A stretch of 64,000 nucleotides of DNA, taken from assembly GCF_024752355.1 (NCBI RefSeq), contig NZ_JANTHZ010000006.1, forward strand, positions 124,001 through 188,000. Direction: 5' to 3'. Below are positions 1-8,749 of this stretch, piece by piece. This stretch comes from Ancylobacter mangrovi (GTDB taxonomy: Bacteria; Pseudomonadota; Alphaproteobacteria; Rhizobiales; Xanthobacteraceae). How positions within the stretch are numbered: position 1 is the stretch's first letter; every line of letters begins with the position of its first letter. A program made the position numbers and the translations under genes. The notes beneath the pieces are model-generated. The model ran no database searches, was not told where the DNA came from, and was given only the letters and a program-made list of their open reading frames with translations.

Positions 1-787
1 GGTCCTCGTCACCGGCGGCTCCAGCGGCATCGGCCTCGCCATCGCCCGGGTGCTCCTCGGCAAGGGTGCGAAGGTGGTCGTCACCGGCCGGCGGCCGGAC
101 ACGCTCGCCGCCGCCGTGGACGAGTTGAGGAAGACCGGCGGCGAGGTCCATGGCGTCGCCGCCGATGTCGGCACCGCCGAGGGACGGGGGGCGACGCTGA
201 AGCAGGCGCTCGACACGCTGGGCGGGCTCGACATCCTCGTCAACAATGCCGGTGGGGTGCGCGCGGGCCGGCTCGAGAACACCTCGGAGGCCGAGATCGA
301 GGCGATGGTGACGGTCGACCTGCTGGCACCGATCCTTCTCACCCGCGCCGCCCTTCCCGCGCTGCGGGCCGGCGGCGACGCCATGGTGGTCAACGTCGCC
401 TCGGGCATCGCGCTGATCGGCGCGCCCTTCTATGCGAGCTATGCCGCGGTGAAGGCCGGCCTCGCCCGCTTCGGCGAGGCGCTGCGGCGCGAGCTGAAGG
501 GCGAGGGAATCCACGTCATGACCGCCTATCCCGGCGCGACCGAGACGCCGATGATGGCCTCGAACCGCGCCGGACCGGAGCTCGGCTTCTCCCGCGAGCC
601 GGCCTCGGCGGTCGCCGACGCCATCGTCGAGGGCATGGAGGCGGGCGCCTTCGAGGTGATCCGCGGCGGCGAGGCGCGCGCCAGGATGATCGCCATGAAC
701 CGCGACGATCCCGCCGCCGTCGACGAGCGCTTCCTCGGCCTGAAGCCGGCGCTCGAGGAGGCGGTACGCGACCATTCCGCGCTCTGA
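1..787 (+). CDS. SDR-family NAD(P)-dependent oxidoreductase (5' end missing)
   Basis: A short-chain dehydrogenase of the Rossmann fold whose start lies upstream of the window; the reading frame is open from base 2. The cofactor motif TGGSSGIG is encoded at about bases 14-37, NNAG appears about 75 residues later, and the YxxxK catalytic pair is seen as YAAVK. The family oxidises or reduces alcohols and ketones with NAD(P). It is followed after 34 nt by a glutathione-transferase gene on the same strand, so the two are probably co-transcribed. The substrate is not readable. The protein lacks only a few N-terminal residues compared with a usual 250-residue SDR. Confidence 0.9.
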   Translation, partial: VLVTGGSSGIGLAIARVLLGKGAKVVVTGRRPDTLAAAVDELRKTGGEVHGVAADVGTAEGRGATLKQALDTLGGLDILVNNAGGVRAGRLENTSEAEIEAMVTVDLLAPILLTRAALPALRAGGDAMVVNVASGIALIGAPFYASYAAVKAGLARFGEALRRELKGEGIHVMTAYPGATETPMMASNRAGPELGFSREPASAVADAIVEGMEAGAFEVIRGGEARARMIAMNRDDPAAVDERFLGLKPALEEAVRDHSAL

Positions 788-821
788 CGACCCCGCCGCA
801 AGCGCCCATCACGACAAGCGA

Positions 822-1535
822 GTGAGCGAGATGATCGAACTCTATTACTGGCCGACGCCGAACGGCCACAAGATCACGATGTTCCTGGAGGAAGCGGGGC
901 TGGACTACACCATCCACCCCGTCAACATCAGCGCCGGCGACCAGTTCAAGCCGGAATTCCTGGCCTTCTCGCCGAACAACCGCATGCCCGCCATCATCGA
1001 CCTGCACCCGGCCGATGGCGGCGAGCCGATCACGGTGTTCGAATCCGGGGCGATCCTGGTCTATCTCGCCGAGAAGACCGGCCGCTTCCTTCCCGCCGAC
1101 ACGCGCGGGCGCAAGACCGTGCTCGAATGGCTGTTCTGGCAGATGGCCGGCCTCGGCCCGATGGCCGGGCAGAACCACCATTTCGGCGTCTACGCGCCCG
1201 AGAAGCTGCCCTACGCCATCAACCGCTACGTGAACGAGACCAACCGGCTCTACGGCGTACTCGACCGCCGGCTGGAGGGGCGCGCCTTCATCGCCGGCGA
1301 CGACTACTCCATCGCCGACATGGCCTGCTATCCGTGGATCGTGCCGTGGAAGCGCCAGCAGCAGAACCTCGACGACTTCACCAATCTGCGCCGCTGGTTC
1401 GACGCCATCCGCGAGCGTCCCGCCACCCAGCGCGCCTATGCGCGGGCGGACGCCTACTCCGCCCAGCCGGCGGTGACGGAGGAAGGCAAGAAGCTGCTGT
1501 TCGGCCAGACCGCCAGCAGCGTGCGCCAGAACTGA
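822..1535 (+). CDS. Glutathione S-transferase family protein (YfcG/YghU-like)
   Basis: A 237-residue cytosolic GST fold. The N-terminal thioredoxin-like half begins with LYYWPTPNGHK, where the TPNGxK stretch is typical of the Nu-class/YfcG-type disulfide-bond oxidoreductases, and carries the cis-Pro segment NNRMPAI and the glutathione-binding ESGAIL. The C-terminal half is all-helical. The start is taken as GTG 822, although ATG 831 in the same frame is equally possible. Members conjugate, reduce or isomerise substrates with glutathione. Next to SDR genes such proteins can act in lignin-aryl-ether or ring-cleavage pathways, but that is inference. Confidence 0.88.
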   Translation: MSEMIELYYWPTPNGHKITMFLEEAGLDYTIHPVNISAGDQFKPEFLAFSPNNRMPAIIDLHPADGGEPITVFESGAILVYLAEKTGRFLPADTRGRKTVLEWLFWQMAGLGPMAGQNHHFGVYAPEKLPYAINRYVNETNRLYGVLDRRLEGRAFIAGDDYSIADMACYPWIVPWKRQQQNLDDFTNLRRWFDAIRERPATQRAYARADAYSAQPAVTEEGKKLLFGQTASSVRQN

Positions 1536-1746
1536 CCGGAGGGTCGCCCGGCGGCTCTCCGTCGTCGCCGGGCGGCCTTCATCCACGCGACATGGCGCGG
1601 GCCGATGCTTCCCCGGCGGCCCTGCGGAACCGCCGGGCCTCGCCCCGAAAGTGCCGCGGGCGGTGCCGGCAGCGCTGGACCGGGCGCGATCCTGCGTTAG
1701 CTAAGGCTATCGGCCGAAACCGATCCTGCGACCGGGAATCCGTGAA

Positions 1747-2448
1747 ATGTCCGACTACGAACTCTATTACTGGTCCGTCCCCTTCCGGGGCCAGTTCGTG
1801 CGTGCCGTGCTCGCCCATGCCGGGAAGAGCTGGACCGAGGGCGGCGATGCCGCGATCGGCGAATTGATGGACAAGCCGGCGCGCGAGATGCCGGTGCCCT
1901 TCATGGGCCCGCCCCTGCTGGTCGACAGGAAGGCCGACCTCGCCATCGCCCAGATGCCCGCCATCGTCCTCTATCTCGGCGAGACGCTGGACCTGATGCC
2001 CGACAGCCCGGCCCTGCGCGCCATGACGATGAAGATCGTCAACGACGCCAACGACGTGATCGACGAGATCACGCTGGATGGCGGCCGGCTGATGTGGACC
2101 GAGAGCCGCTGGGAGGAGTTCGTCCCGCGCCTGAAGAAATGGATGTCGTTCTGGGAGGAGACCGGACGCCGCCACGGGCTGAAGAAGACGTCCGGCTTCC
2201 TGCTCGGCGGCAAGGCGCCCGGCATCGCCGACGTCGTGACCGCCATCCTCTGGTCCACCATGACCGAGCGCTTCGGCGCGATCGGCACCCTGCTCGACGA
2301 GGCCGCGCCGATGACCGCCGCCCTGACGCGGCGCGTCGCCGAGCTGCCCGCGCTCGCCGAACTCGCCGCCAGGGCCCGGAAGGACTATGGCGACGCCTAT
2401 TGCGGCGGGCAGATCGAAGCCTCGCTGCGCAAGGTGCTCCGTGCCTGA
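1747..2448 (+). CDS. Glutathione S-transferase family protein
   Basis: A second GST-fold protein of 233 residues, starting SDYELYYWSVPFRGQFVRAV. The N-terminal domain resembles GST_N with Y/W residues in the active-site loop, a cis-Pro region (GPPLLV) and a substrate-side helical C-terminal domain. It is separated from the first GST by 211 nt with no clear terminator, so readthrough is possible. It is clearly diverged from the first GST (no TPNG motif), suggesting a different role rather than a recent duplicate. It converges with the minus-strand operon 20 nt downstream. The catalytic function is unknown. Confidence 0.85.
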   Translation: MSDYELYYWSVPFRGQFVRAVLAHAGKSWTEGGDAAIGELMDKPAREMPVPFMGPPLLVDRKADLAIAQMPAIVLYLGETLDLMPDSPALRAMTMKIVNDANDVIDEITLDGGRLMWTESRWEEFVPRLKKWMSFWEETGRRHGLKKTSGFLLGGKAPGIADVVTAILWSTMTERFGAIGTLLDEAAPMTAALTRRVAELPALAELAARARKDYGDAYCGGQIEASLRKVLRA

Positions 2449-2468
2449 GGCCCGGCGCGGGAGATCAT

Positions 2469-3209
2469 CTACCGCGCCGTCCAGCCGCCATCGACCCGCA
2501 GGCTGTCGCCGGTCACGAAGCGCGCGGCGGGCGACACAAGGTAGAGGATCGACTCGGCGATGTCCTCGGGCGTCGGCAAATCGTTCATCGGCACCATGTC
2601 GTAGACGAACCGCTTGAACTCGGGGTCCTCGAACATGCCCTTCGTCATCGGTGTCATGACGAAGGTCGGCGCGATCGACACCACGCGGATGCCGCGCGGA
2701 GCGAGTTCCACCGCCATCGCCTTAGTCAGGCCCTCCACCGCGTGCTTGCTCATGCAGTACACGGTGCGCTTGGGCGAGCCGACATGGCCCATCTGCGAGG
2801 ACATGTTGACGATGACCCCGCCCGATCCCATCACCCGCGTCGCGGCGCGGGCGACGCGATAGACCGAGCGGATGTTGAGGTCGATCATCCAGTCGAGCGT
2901 CTCGTCGTCGACGTCGACCATCATCCGGGGCCGGTTGCCGCCGGCATTGTTGACGAGGATGTCGAGCCCGCTCATCGCCTCGATCCGGGCAAGGAAGGCG
3001 TCGTCGCGCACATCGGCGGCGAGGGGCTCGATGCGCCCGTCGCCCTCTCCGGCCAGCGTCTCGAGGTCGCCGGCCGTGCGCGCGACGGCGACGACATGCG
3101 CGCCCTCCCGCGCCAGCGCCAGTGCGGTCGCCCGGCCGATGCCCTTGCCCGCGCCCGTCACCAGCGCCGTGCGTCCCGCGAGCATGCGCCCGCCCGTCAT
3201 GCCGCCCAC
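2469..3209 (-). CDS. SDR-family oxidoreductase
   Basis: A 246-residue classical SDR and the last gene of a four-gene minus-strand operon running 5395 to 2469. It shows the cofactor motif TGAGKGIG near residue 17, NNAGG near residue 88, the catalytic serine segment MSSQMG, and YCMSKHA as the YxxxK site. The C-terminal GDSLRVDGGW is typical of 3-oxoacyl-ACP-reductase-like SDRs that form tetramers. It starts 3 nt after the GlcG/HbpS gene, indicating translational coupling. It likely oxidises a hydroxylated catabolic intermediate; the substrate is unknown. Confidence 0.9.
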   Translation of the reverse strand: MGGMTGGRMLAGRTALVTGAGKGIGRATALALAREGAHVVAVARTAGDLETLAGEGDGRIEPLAADVRDDAFLARIEAMSGLDILVNNAGGNRPRMMVDVDDETLDWMIDLNIRSVYRVARAATRVMGSGGVIVNMSSQMGHVGSPKRTVYCMSKHAVEGLTKAMAVELAPRGIRVVSIAPTFVMTPMTKGMFEDPEFKRFVYDMVPMNDLPTPEDIAESILYLVSPAARFVTGDSLRVDGGWTAR

Positions 3210-3212
3210 CGC

Positions 3213-3650
3213 TCAGCGCTCCTCGGTATCGGCGACGAGCCCGGCCGCCGCGATGCCGGCGAGCGCGCAGGTCTCGTCGACGTCCGACGTGTCGCCGCTC
3301 ACGCCCACCGCGCCGATGATCCGGTTGTCCGCGTCGCGCACCAGCACGCCGCCCGGCACCGGCACCATGCGCCCGTCCGAGGCCGCGGCCAGCGCGTTGA
3401 AGAAGGTGCCCATCTTCGCCGCCCGCGCGGCGAGGCCCCGGCTCGAAATGCCCATGCCGAGCGCGCCCCACGCCTTGCCGTAAGCGATCTCGAAGCGGAC
3501 GATCCCGCTGCCGTCCTCCCTCTTGGCGAGCTTCACGTGCCCGCCCGCGTCCAGCACCACCACGGTTAGCGGCTGGGCGTCGAGCCCGCGCGCCTTCTCC
3601 AGCGTCACCCGGGCGATGATGTCGGCCTGTTCCAGCGAAAGATCAGCCAT
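3213..3650 (-). CDS. GlcG/HbpS family (DUF336) heme-binding-like protein
   Basis: A 145-residue protein of the GlcG/HbpS (DUF336) family, recognised from the pattern VVVLDAGGHVKLAKREDG, the GRMVPVPGG(V)L segment and the glycine-rich IGAVGVSGD near the C terminus. Members are small octameric proteins. One characterised member, HbpS, binds heme, and GlcG lies in glycolate operons, but most have no known biochemistry. No signal peptide is visible, so it is probably cytoplasmic. It sits between a dehydrogenase and an SDR gene with gaps of 3 nt on both sides, which points to a role in the same catabolic step series. Confidence 0.88.
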   Translation of the reverse strand: MADLSLEQADIIARVTLEKARGLDAQPLTVVVLDAGGHVKLAKREDGSGIVRFEIAYGKAWGALGMGISSRGLAARAAKMGTFFNALAAASDGRMVPVPGGVLVRDADNRIIGAVGVSGDTSDVDETCALAGIAAAGLVADTEER

Positions 3651-3653
3651 CGC

Positions 3654-4556
3654 TCAGTCCTCCGTGCCGCGCGGCTCGGTCATGCCCTTGAGCACGGCGA
3701 AGAGCGAGGCCGTGTCCTCCTTGCCCCGCCCTTCGGCGAGCGCGGCGAAGTAGAAGGGCAGGCACGCCGCCATCAGCGGGGTCGGCGCGCGCATCTCGCG
3801 GGCGAAGTCCATGATGAGCTGCAAATCCTTGATGTAGATATCGTGCTTCATCGTCGCCGGCTCGTAGCGGTTCTCGATCATCAGCGGCGCGCGCACCTCG
3901 AACATGCGCGAATTGCCGGCACCCGAGCGGATCGCGTCGAAGACGAGGTTGAGGTCGAGCCCCGAGCGCTCGGCCAGCAGCAGCGCCTCGGCGGTCGACA
4001 GGTTGTGGATCGTCACCAGAAGGTTGGCGATGTATTTGAGCTTGATGCCGGTGCCGAAGCCGCCGCAGTAGCGCACGTCGCGGGCAAAGGCGCCGAAGGC
4101 CGCCTCGACCTTGCGGAAGCCCGCCTCTTCGCCGCTCGCATAGATGGCGAGGTCGCGCACCGCCGCCTGCGCGCCGGTGCCGCTGACGGGGCAGTCCAGC
4201 ACGATGGCGCCCTTCGGCTCCAGAGCGGCGCGGCAGGCTTCCTTGGCCTCGATCGGCAGCGTGCCCATCTCGCACACCACCGCACCCGGGCGCAGCGCGC
4301 CGGCGAGATCGGCGGTCACGATCTCCAGCGCCTTCACCGAAGGTAGCGCCAGCAGAAGGATATCGGCCCCCTCGGCCACCTCGCGGGCCGAGCCGACGGC
4401 GCGCCCGCCCTGCGCCGTGAGCGTCGCCATGGCGGGCTCGGTGACGTCGGTGCCGACGACCTCGTAGCCGCGCTCCAGCAGGTTCTTCGCATAGGCGGAG
4501 CCCATGATGCCGAGGCCGACGATGCCGACGGCCTCCTTCTTCGTCTCAACTGTCAC
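3654..4556 (-). CDS. 3-Hydroxyisobutyrate-dehydrogenase-family NAD(P)-dependent oxidoreductase
   Basis: A 300-residue beta-hydroxyacid dehydrogenase. The N-terminal Rossmann motif is GLGIMG (residues 14-19). The family substrate signature CPVSGTG is present, and the catalytic lysine is K174 in the GxxxKxxxN motif, inside GTGIKLKYIANLL. Relatives include 3-hydroxyisobutyrate, tartronate semialdehyde and 6-hydroxynicotinate-pathway dehydrogenases, so the exact substrate is open. Its start overlaps the stop of the upstream hydrolase by 4 nt (ATGA-type), so the two are coupled. It probably oxidises or reduces a hydroxy-acid released by the hydrolase. Confidence 0.9.
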   Translation of the reverse strand: MTVETKKEAVGIVGLGIMGSAYAKNLLERGYEVVGTDVTEPAMATLTAQGGRAVGSAREVAEGADILLLALPSVKALEIVTADLAGALRPGAVVCEMGTLPIEAKEACRAALEPKGAIVLDCPVSGTGAQAAVRDLAIYASGEEAGFRKVEAAFGAFARDVRYCGGFGTGIKLKYIANLLVTIHNLSTAEALLLAERSGLDLNLVFDAIRSGAGNSRMFEVRAPLMIENRYEPATMKHDIYIKDLQLIMDFAREMRAPTPLMAACLPFYFAALAEGRGKEDTASLFAVLKGMTEPRGTED

Positions 4557-5395
4557 GCAACCGACTCCGCAGCTTGTCTGGAAAGGTCGAGGAAATCCGC
4601 CAGCCGGGCATTGAAGCCGGCAACGTCCTCCATATTAGCGATGTGCGCCGCGCCCGGGATCGCCTCGAAGCGCGCATCGGGCGTCGCATCGGCCATGGCG
4701 CGCATGGCGTCAGCCGGCGCGGCCCCGTCCTCGGCGCCGCCGATGAACAGCACCGGCGGCTTCATGCCGGGCAGCCGGCGCAGATAGTCGAGCCCCTTCA
4801 GCGCCTCGGCGCAGCCGATATAGCCGACCGGCGAGGTCGACAGCACCATGCGGGCGGCGCGGTCGATCACCCCGGGGCGCTCCTGCCGCGTCGCCTCGGT
4901 GAACCAGCGCTCCATCGTGCCCGCCAGCACCGCGCCCATGCCGTGCCCCGACACGGCGGCGATGCGCTGGTCCCAGCCCGCCACGAAGGGCGGCGGGGCA
5001 TCGGCGCGCGCATCGGCGCAGACCAGCCGCCCCACCCGGCCGGGATGGGCGAGGCCGAGGCCGAGCGCCGTCATGCCGCCGAGCGAGAGGCCGAGGACAT
5101 CGGCCCGGCCGACGCCGAAATGGTCCATCACCGCCACCAGGTCCGCCACCAGCATGTCGAAATCATAGCGTCCCGACGGCGCACTGGAGCGGCCATGGCC
5201 GCGCGTATCGTAGCGCAGCACGCGGTAGGCCTTTGTGAGGAACGGGATCTGGTCGTCCCACATGGTGAGGTCGGTCGCGAGCGAATTGGAAAGCACGATC
5301 CAGGGCAGGCCCTCCGGGCCGTCCACCCGCGCGGCGAGCTGCGCGTCGCCGGACGCGACGATATCCGTGATCTCCGGCCCGTTTGAACCCGTCAT
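4553..5395 (-). CDS. Alpha/beta hydrolase, 3-oxoadipate enol-lactonase-like
   Basis: A 280-residue alpha/beta hydrolase and the first gene of the 5395-2469 operon. The nucleophile elbow GLSLGG puts the catalytic serine at residue 104. RYDTRGHGRS near residue 65 is the oxyanion-side signature of the PcaD group, and the C-terminal AAHIANMED supplies the histidine. PcaD enzymes hydrolyse 3-oxoadipate enol-lactone in protocatechuate/catechol breakdown, but no other pca genes are present, so a related lactone or ester hydrolase acting on another ring-cleavage product is as likely. It diverges from the cyclase operon across a 368-bp intergenic region. Confidence 0.87.
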   Translation of the reverse strand: MTGSNGPEITDIVASGDAQLAARVDGPEGLPWIVLSNSLATDLTMWDDQIPFLTKAYRVLRYDTRGHGRSSAPSGRYDFDMLVADLVAVMDHFGVGRADVLGLSLGGMTALGLGLAHPGRVGRLVCADARADAPPPFVAGWDQRIAAVSGHGMGAVLAGTMERWFTEATRQERPGVIDRAARMVLSTSPVGYIGCAEALKGLDYLRRLPGMKPPVLFIGGAEDGAAPADAMRAMADATPDARFEAIPGAAHIANMEDVAGFNARLADFLDLSRQAAESVA

Positions 5396-5585
5396 GGCAC
5401 GTCTCCTCTCCCGATTGTCTGCCGGGGCGTTTTCCGCCTCCGGTCCTTAGGTGACGCTAGCGAGGGCGCGGGCGCGCGGCGAAACCATGAGTTCTGATCG
5501 CGCCGATCAGGATCGCTGATGCCCCGCCTGCCCGCCGGCGCCCGCCGCGCCATCCCCCTCCCTGCGATTCGAGCTCATCTGACGA

Positions 5586-5614
5586 TTGACAAAGCCGGTC
5601 ATTCGTTCTGATAT
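5586..5614 (+). promoter_or_regulatory. Sigma70-like promoter of the cyclase operon
   Basis: A perfect TTGACA -35 hexamer (5586-5591) is followed by a 17-nt spacer and a weak -10, TGATAT (5609-5614). The AT-rich stretch stands out in very GC-rich surroundings. The dyad at 5614-5629 starts on the last base of the -10 and covers the expected transcription start, the usual place for a repressor. Confidence 0.55.
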
Positions 5615-5629
5615 TTATCAGACGATAAA
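5614..5629. promoter_or_regulatory. Operator-like dyad TTTATC-N4-GATAAA (site 1)
   Basis: A perfect inverted repeat of two 6-nt arms with a 4-nt centre (AGAC). The same TTATC-N4-GATAA core recurs at 9581-9594 and 21494-21507, with one mismatch at 19836-19849 and at 21423-21436, always at a promoter. The size fits a GntR-family dimer site. The GntR/FCD gene at 19152-19796, which carries a copy in its own promoter, is the likely binder (inference). Confidence 0.6.
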
Positions 5630-5763
5630 CAAATTCGACGGCGTTGAAAAGCCCGTCGCGCCATCTGGGCGCCGCCCGCCGGCATCGGCATGCGGCGCTG
5701 CCTTTCCCGGCCGTGCCGGGCCTGTCGCCGGCTCAAAAGAATCCGAAAAAAGTGAGGAAACCC

Positions 5764-6717
5764 ATGGATATCACCGTCGGACGCGACGCAATCGCGGAAG
5801 CTTCCCGCAAGCTCTCGAACTGGGGGCGCTGGGGCAAGGACGATCACAGCGGCACGCTCAACCACGTCACCCCGCAGGACATCGTCGACGCCGCCAAGCT
5901 CATCAAGAGCGGGCGCGTCTTCTCGCTCGGCATCCCGCTGGACCGCGAGGGCCCGCAGAACGGGCTGTTCGGCGGGCGCTTCAACCCGATCCACCAGATG
6001 CTCGCCACCGGCACCGACGCGGTGAGCGGGCAGCAGGACTGGAACAAGATCCGCTACGCCGACGACACGCTGCACCTGTGCGTGCAGGGCGCGACGCACT
6101 GGGACGCGCTGGGCCACGTCTTCTACGAGGACAAGGCCTATAACGGCCACGACGCCAAGCTGATCGACTCGCGCGGCCTGTCCGTGCTCGGCATCGAGCA
6201 TTCGCGGGCAAAGATGAACGGGCGCGGCGTGCTGCTCGACATCGCCCGCTTCCGCGGCGTCGATTGGCTTCAGGACGGCGAATCGATCTCGAACGACGAG
6301 CTCGACGCCTGCGCGAAGAAGCAGGGAGTCGAGATCCGCAAGGCCGACTTCGTCATCATCCGCACCGGCCAGATGGAGCGCTGTCTCGCCGAGGGCGAAT
6401 GGGGCGGCTATGCCGGCGGCGACGCGCCGGGCGTGAAGTTCGAGAACTGCTACTGGTGCCACGAGAAGGAGATCGCCGCGATCTGCTCCGACACCTGGGG
6501 CGTCGAGGTACGGCCGAACGAGACCACGGACGCCAACCAGCCCTGGCACTGGGTGGTGATCCCGGCCATGGGCCTGTGCATGGGCGAGATCTTCTACCTG
6601 AAGGAGCTCGCCGAGGACTGCGCGAAGGACGGCGTCTACGAGTTCTTCTTCTGCGGCCCGCCGCTCATCATCACCGGGGGAACCGGCTCGCCGATCAACC
6701 CGCAGGCGATCAAGTAG
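5764..6717 (+). CDS. Cyclase-family metal-dependent hydrolase (kynurenine-formamidase-like fold)
   Basis: A 317-residue protein of the cyclase family (PF04199), which includes kynurenine formamidase and isatin hydrolase. The metal-binding pattern is visible as THWDALGHV, with H112, D114 and H118. Members hydrolyse cyclic or acyclic amides or act as lyases using Mn/Zn. ATG 5764 is chosen because a GAGGA ribosome-binding sequence precedes it and the upstream in-frame extension is poor. It is longer than the roughly 210-residue formamidases and resembles the 300-plus-residue cyclase proteins of catabolic clusters. It is the first gene of an operon with BKACE, Gfo/Idh/MocA and SDR genes. Confidence 0.88.
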   Translation: MDITVGRDAIAEASRKLSNWGRWGKDDHSGTLNHVTPQDIVDAAKLIKSGRVFSLGIPLDREGPQNGLFGGRFNPIHQMLATGTDAVSGQQDWNKIRYADDTLHLCVQGATHWDALGHVFYEDKAYNGHDAKLIDSRGLSVLGIEHSRAKMNGRGVLLDIARFRGVDWLQDGESISNDELDACAKKQGVEIRKADFVIIRTGQMERCLAEGEWGGYAGGDAPGVKFENCYWCHEKEIAAICSDTWGVEVRPNETTDANQPWHWVVIPAMGLCMGEIFYLKELAEDCAKDGVYEFFFCGPPLIITGGTGSPINPQAIK

Positions 6718-6793
6718 CCCGCGTTCCGGACCGCACCGCAGGACGGCGGCACGGCGCCGCCGTCCCCTTTCCGCTCATTCCCGGAGCCGATCC

Positions 6794-7726
6794 ATGGCCA
6801 CTGCCCGCAAGGTCATCGTCACCTGCGCCTGCACGGGCGCGATCCACACCCCTTCCATGTCGCCGCACCTGCCGGTCACGCCGGACGAGATCATCGCCGA
6901 CGCGATCGGCGCTGCCGAGGCCGGCGCGGCGATCCTTCACCTGCACGCCCGCAATCCCGAAACCGGCAAGCCGGACCAGACGCCCGAGGCGTTCGGCCGC
7001 TTCCTGCCGCAGATCAAGCAGCAGACCTCCGCCGCCATCAACATCACCACCGGCGGCAGCCCCTATATGAAGGTCGAGGAGCGGGTCCTGCCGGCCGCGA
7101 CCTACAAGCCGGAGGTCGCCTCGCTCAACATGGGCTCGATCAATTTCGGCCTCTACCACCTGCTCGACCGCTACAAGGACTTCAAGCACGACTGGGAGCG
7201 GCAGCATCTCGAGGCGACGCGCGATCTGGTTTTCCGCAACTCGTTCAAGGACATCGAGTACATTCTCGAGACCTGCTACGACAACGGCACCCGGTTCGAG
7301 TTCGAGTGCTACGACATCGCCCACCTGTACAACCTCAAGCACTTCCTCGACCGCGGCCTCGTCAAGCCGCCGCTGTTCGTGCAGTCGGTGTTCGGCATCC
7401 TCGGCGGCATCGGCACCCACCCCGAGGACATCATGCACATGAAGCGCACCGCCGACCGGCTGTTCGGCGACCAGTACCGCTGGTCGGTGCTGGGGGCCGG
7501 CGCCTCGCAGCTCCGGGTCGCCGCCATGGCCGCCTCGATGGGCGCGAATGTGCGCGTCGGCCTCGAGGATTCGCTGTGGATCGGGCCGGGCGAGCTCGCC
7601 CCCTCCAGCGGCGCGCAGGTGCGCAAGGCGCGACAGATCCTCGAAGGCATGGGCCTCGAGCTCGCCTCCCCGGACGAGGCGCGCGAGATCCTTCAGCTCA
7701 AGGGCGCGGACCAGGTCGCGTTCTGA
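6794..7726 (+). CDS. BKACE-family protein (3-keto-5-aminohexanoate cleavage enzyme family)
   Basis: A 310-residue TIM-barrel protein of the beta-keto acid cleavage enzyme family (PF05853). It starts with the typical KVIVTCACTGA strand, and has the zinc-ligand HLHAR near residue 48, the loop ITTGG, FECYD near residue 173, SVFGILGGIG and the C-terminal VRVGLEDSLWIGPGELA. The family condenses a beta-keto acid with acetyl-CoA to give an acyl-CoA and acetoacetate. Specificity varies widely and cannot be read here. It lies 76 nt after the cyclase gene and 11 nt before a Gfo/Idh/MocA gene, so ring opening, oxidation and C-C cleavage may be linked in one operon. Confidence 0.93.
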   Translation: MATARKVIVTCACTGAIHTPSMSPHLPVTPDEIIADAIGAAEAGAAILHLHARNPETGKPDQTPEAFGRFLPQIKQQTSAAINITTGGSPYMKVEERVLPAATYKPEVASLNMGSINFGLYHLLDRYKDFKHDWERQHLEATRDLVFRNSFKDIEYILETCYDNGTRFEFECYDIAHLYNLKHFLDRGLVKPPLFVQSVFGILGGIGTHPEDIMHMKRTADRLFGDQYRWSVLGAGASQLRVAAMAASMGANVRVGLEDSLWIGPGELAPSSGAQVRKARQILEGMGLELASPDEAREILQLKGADQVAF

Positions 7727-7737
7727 GGGATGCCCTC

Positions 7738-8739
7738 ATGCTCAATGCCGCGATCATCGGGCTCGGCAATTGGGGCCGGACCCTCGTCGACGCCGTGCAG
7801 GGCAAGAGCGGGCTGATCCGCTTCACCCGCGCGGCGACCGGCAACCGCGCCAGGGCGGCGGAGTACGCCGCCCTCGCCGGCATCGCCCTCGAGGACAGCT
7901 ACGAGGCGGTGCTGGCGGCGCCGGGCGTCGACGCCGTGGTGCTGGCGACGCCCCATATCCAGCACGCCGGGCAGATCGCGCAGGCCGCCGCCGCCGGCAA
8001 GCACGTCTTCGTCGAGAAGCCCTTCACGATGACGCGGGCCAGCGCGGAGACCGCGGTGGCGGCCGCCGCGAAGGCGGGCATCGCGCTCGGCCTCGGCCAC
8101 AACCGGCGCTTCCATCCCCATGTCGCCCGGCTGCGGGAGATGCTGCGCGCCGGCGAGGTCGGCACCGTGCTGCACTGCCACGCGGAGATGACCTCCTCCA
8201 GCGCCCTGTTCCTGCCGGGCGGGGTATGGCGCACCGACCCGGAGCAGTCGCCGGCCGGGGGCATGACCGGGCTCGGCATCCATCTCGTCGATTTGATGAT
8301 CGGCCTTCTCGGCGAGATCGACGCGGTAGCCTGCCAGAGCCTCAACCGCGCCGCGCCCTCGGGTGCGCAGGACACGACGAGCGTAGCCCTGCGGCTGCGC
8401 AGCGGGGCCACCGCCACGCTGCTCGCCTTCTCGGCCACCGCCCCCGTGTTCCGCTTCACCGTCTACGGCTCGCAGGCCGTCGTCTCCATCGAGGGCCCGA
8501 CGCTCGACCAGATGACCATCCGGCCCGCCGCGCCCGGGCCGGGCAAGCCCGCCCCGCCGCCGGTGGTCGAGACCCTTCCCGGCTTCGACACGGTGCGCGC
8601 GGAGCTCGAAGCCTTCGCGCGTGCGGCCGGCGGCGGCGCGCCCTACCCCATAAGCGCCGCGCAGATGGCGCACGGCGTCGCCGTGCTCGAGGCGATCATC
8701 GCCGCGGCCGGCCAGGACCGTTTCGTAACCGTCACATAG
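7738..8739 (+). CDS. Gfo/Idh/MocA-family oxidoreductase
   Basis: A 333-residue NAD(P)-dependent dehydrogenase. The Rossmann motif GLGNWG lies near residue 8, VLATPHIQHA marks the second half of the nucleotide-binding fold, and EKPFTMT carries the catalytic lysine of the conserved EKP motif. The active-site GLGHNRRFHP and the GGMTGLGIHLVDL segment (catalytic D/H) follow. The start is ATG 7738, 11 nt after the BKACE stop. It is one of four family members in the window (34682, 40498 and 46831 are the others). The substrate may be a cyclic polyol or a cyclic/aromatic hydroxy acid, but is unknown. Confidence 0.9.
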   Translation: MLNAAIIGLGNWGRTLVDAVQGKSGLIRFTRAATGNRARAAEYAALAGIALEDSYEAVLAAPGVDAVVLATPHIQHAGQIAQAAAAGKHVFVEKPFTMTRASAETAVAAAAKAGIALGLGHNRRFHPHVARLREMLRAGEVGTVLHCHAEMTSSSALFLPGGVWRTDPEQSPAGGMTGLGIHLVDLMIGLLGEIDAVACQSLNRAAPSGAQDTTSVALRLRSGATATLLAFSATAPVFRFTVYGSQAVVSIEGPTLDQMTIRPAAPGPGKPAPPPVVETLPGFDTVRAELEAFARAAGGGAPYPISAAQMAHGVAVLEAIIAAAGQDRFVTVT

Positions 8740-8749
8740 GAGGGCAGCC

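Larger units (their letters stand above)
5396..5763. promoter_or_regulatory. Divergent intergenic control region (hydrolase operon / cyclase operon)
   Basis: This 368-bp region separates the minus-strand hydrolase operon from the plus-strand cyclase operon. It contains a good sigma70-type promoter for the cyclase side at 5586-5614 and an operator-like dyad at 5614-5629. A purine-rich ribosome-binding sequence (GAGGA) precedes the cyclase start at 5764. The frame is open upstream to an ATG at 5644, but that would lie inside the leader, lacks a ribosome-binding site and encodes a low-complexity, unconserved-looking stretch. No promoter for the hydrolase operon could be picked out with confidence. 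Confidence 0.6.

Noticed and set aside
4553-5395. True PcaD of a protocatechuate pathway
   Set aside because: No pcaB, pcaC, pcaGH, pcaIJ or pcaQ genes around it; only the general hydrolase family is supportable.
5644-5763. N-terminal extension of the cyclase from the ATG at 5644
   Set aside because: No ribosome-binding sequence, low-complexity product, and the start would lie directly behind the operator; ATG 5764 has a good GAGGA.
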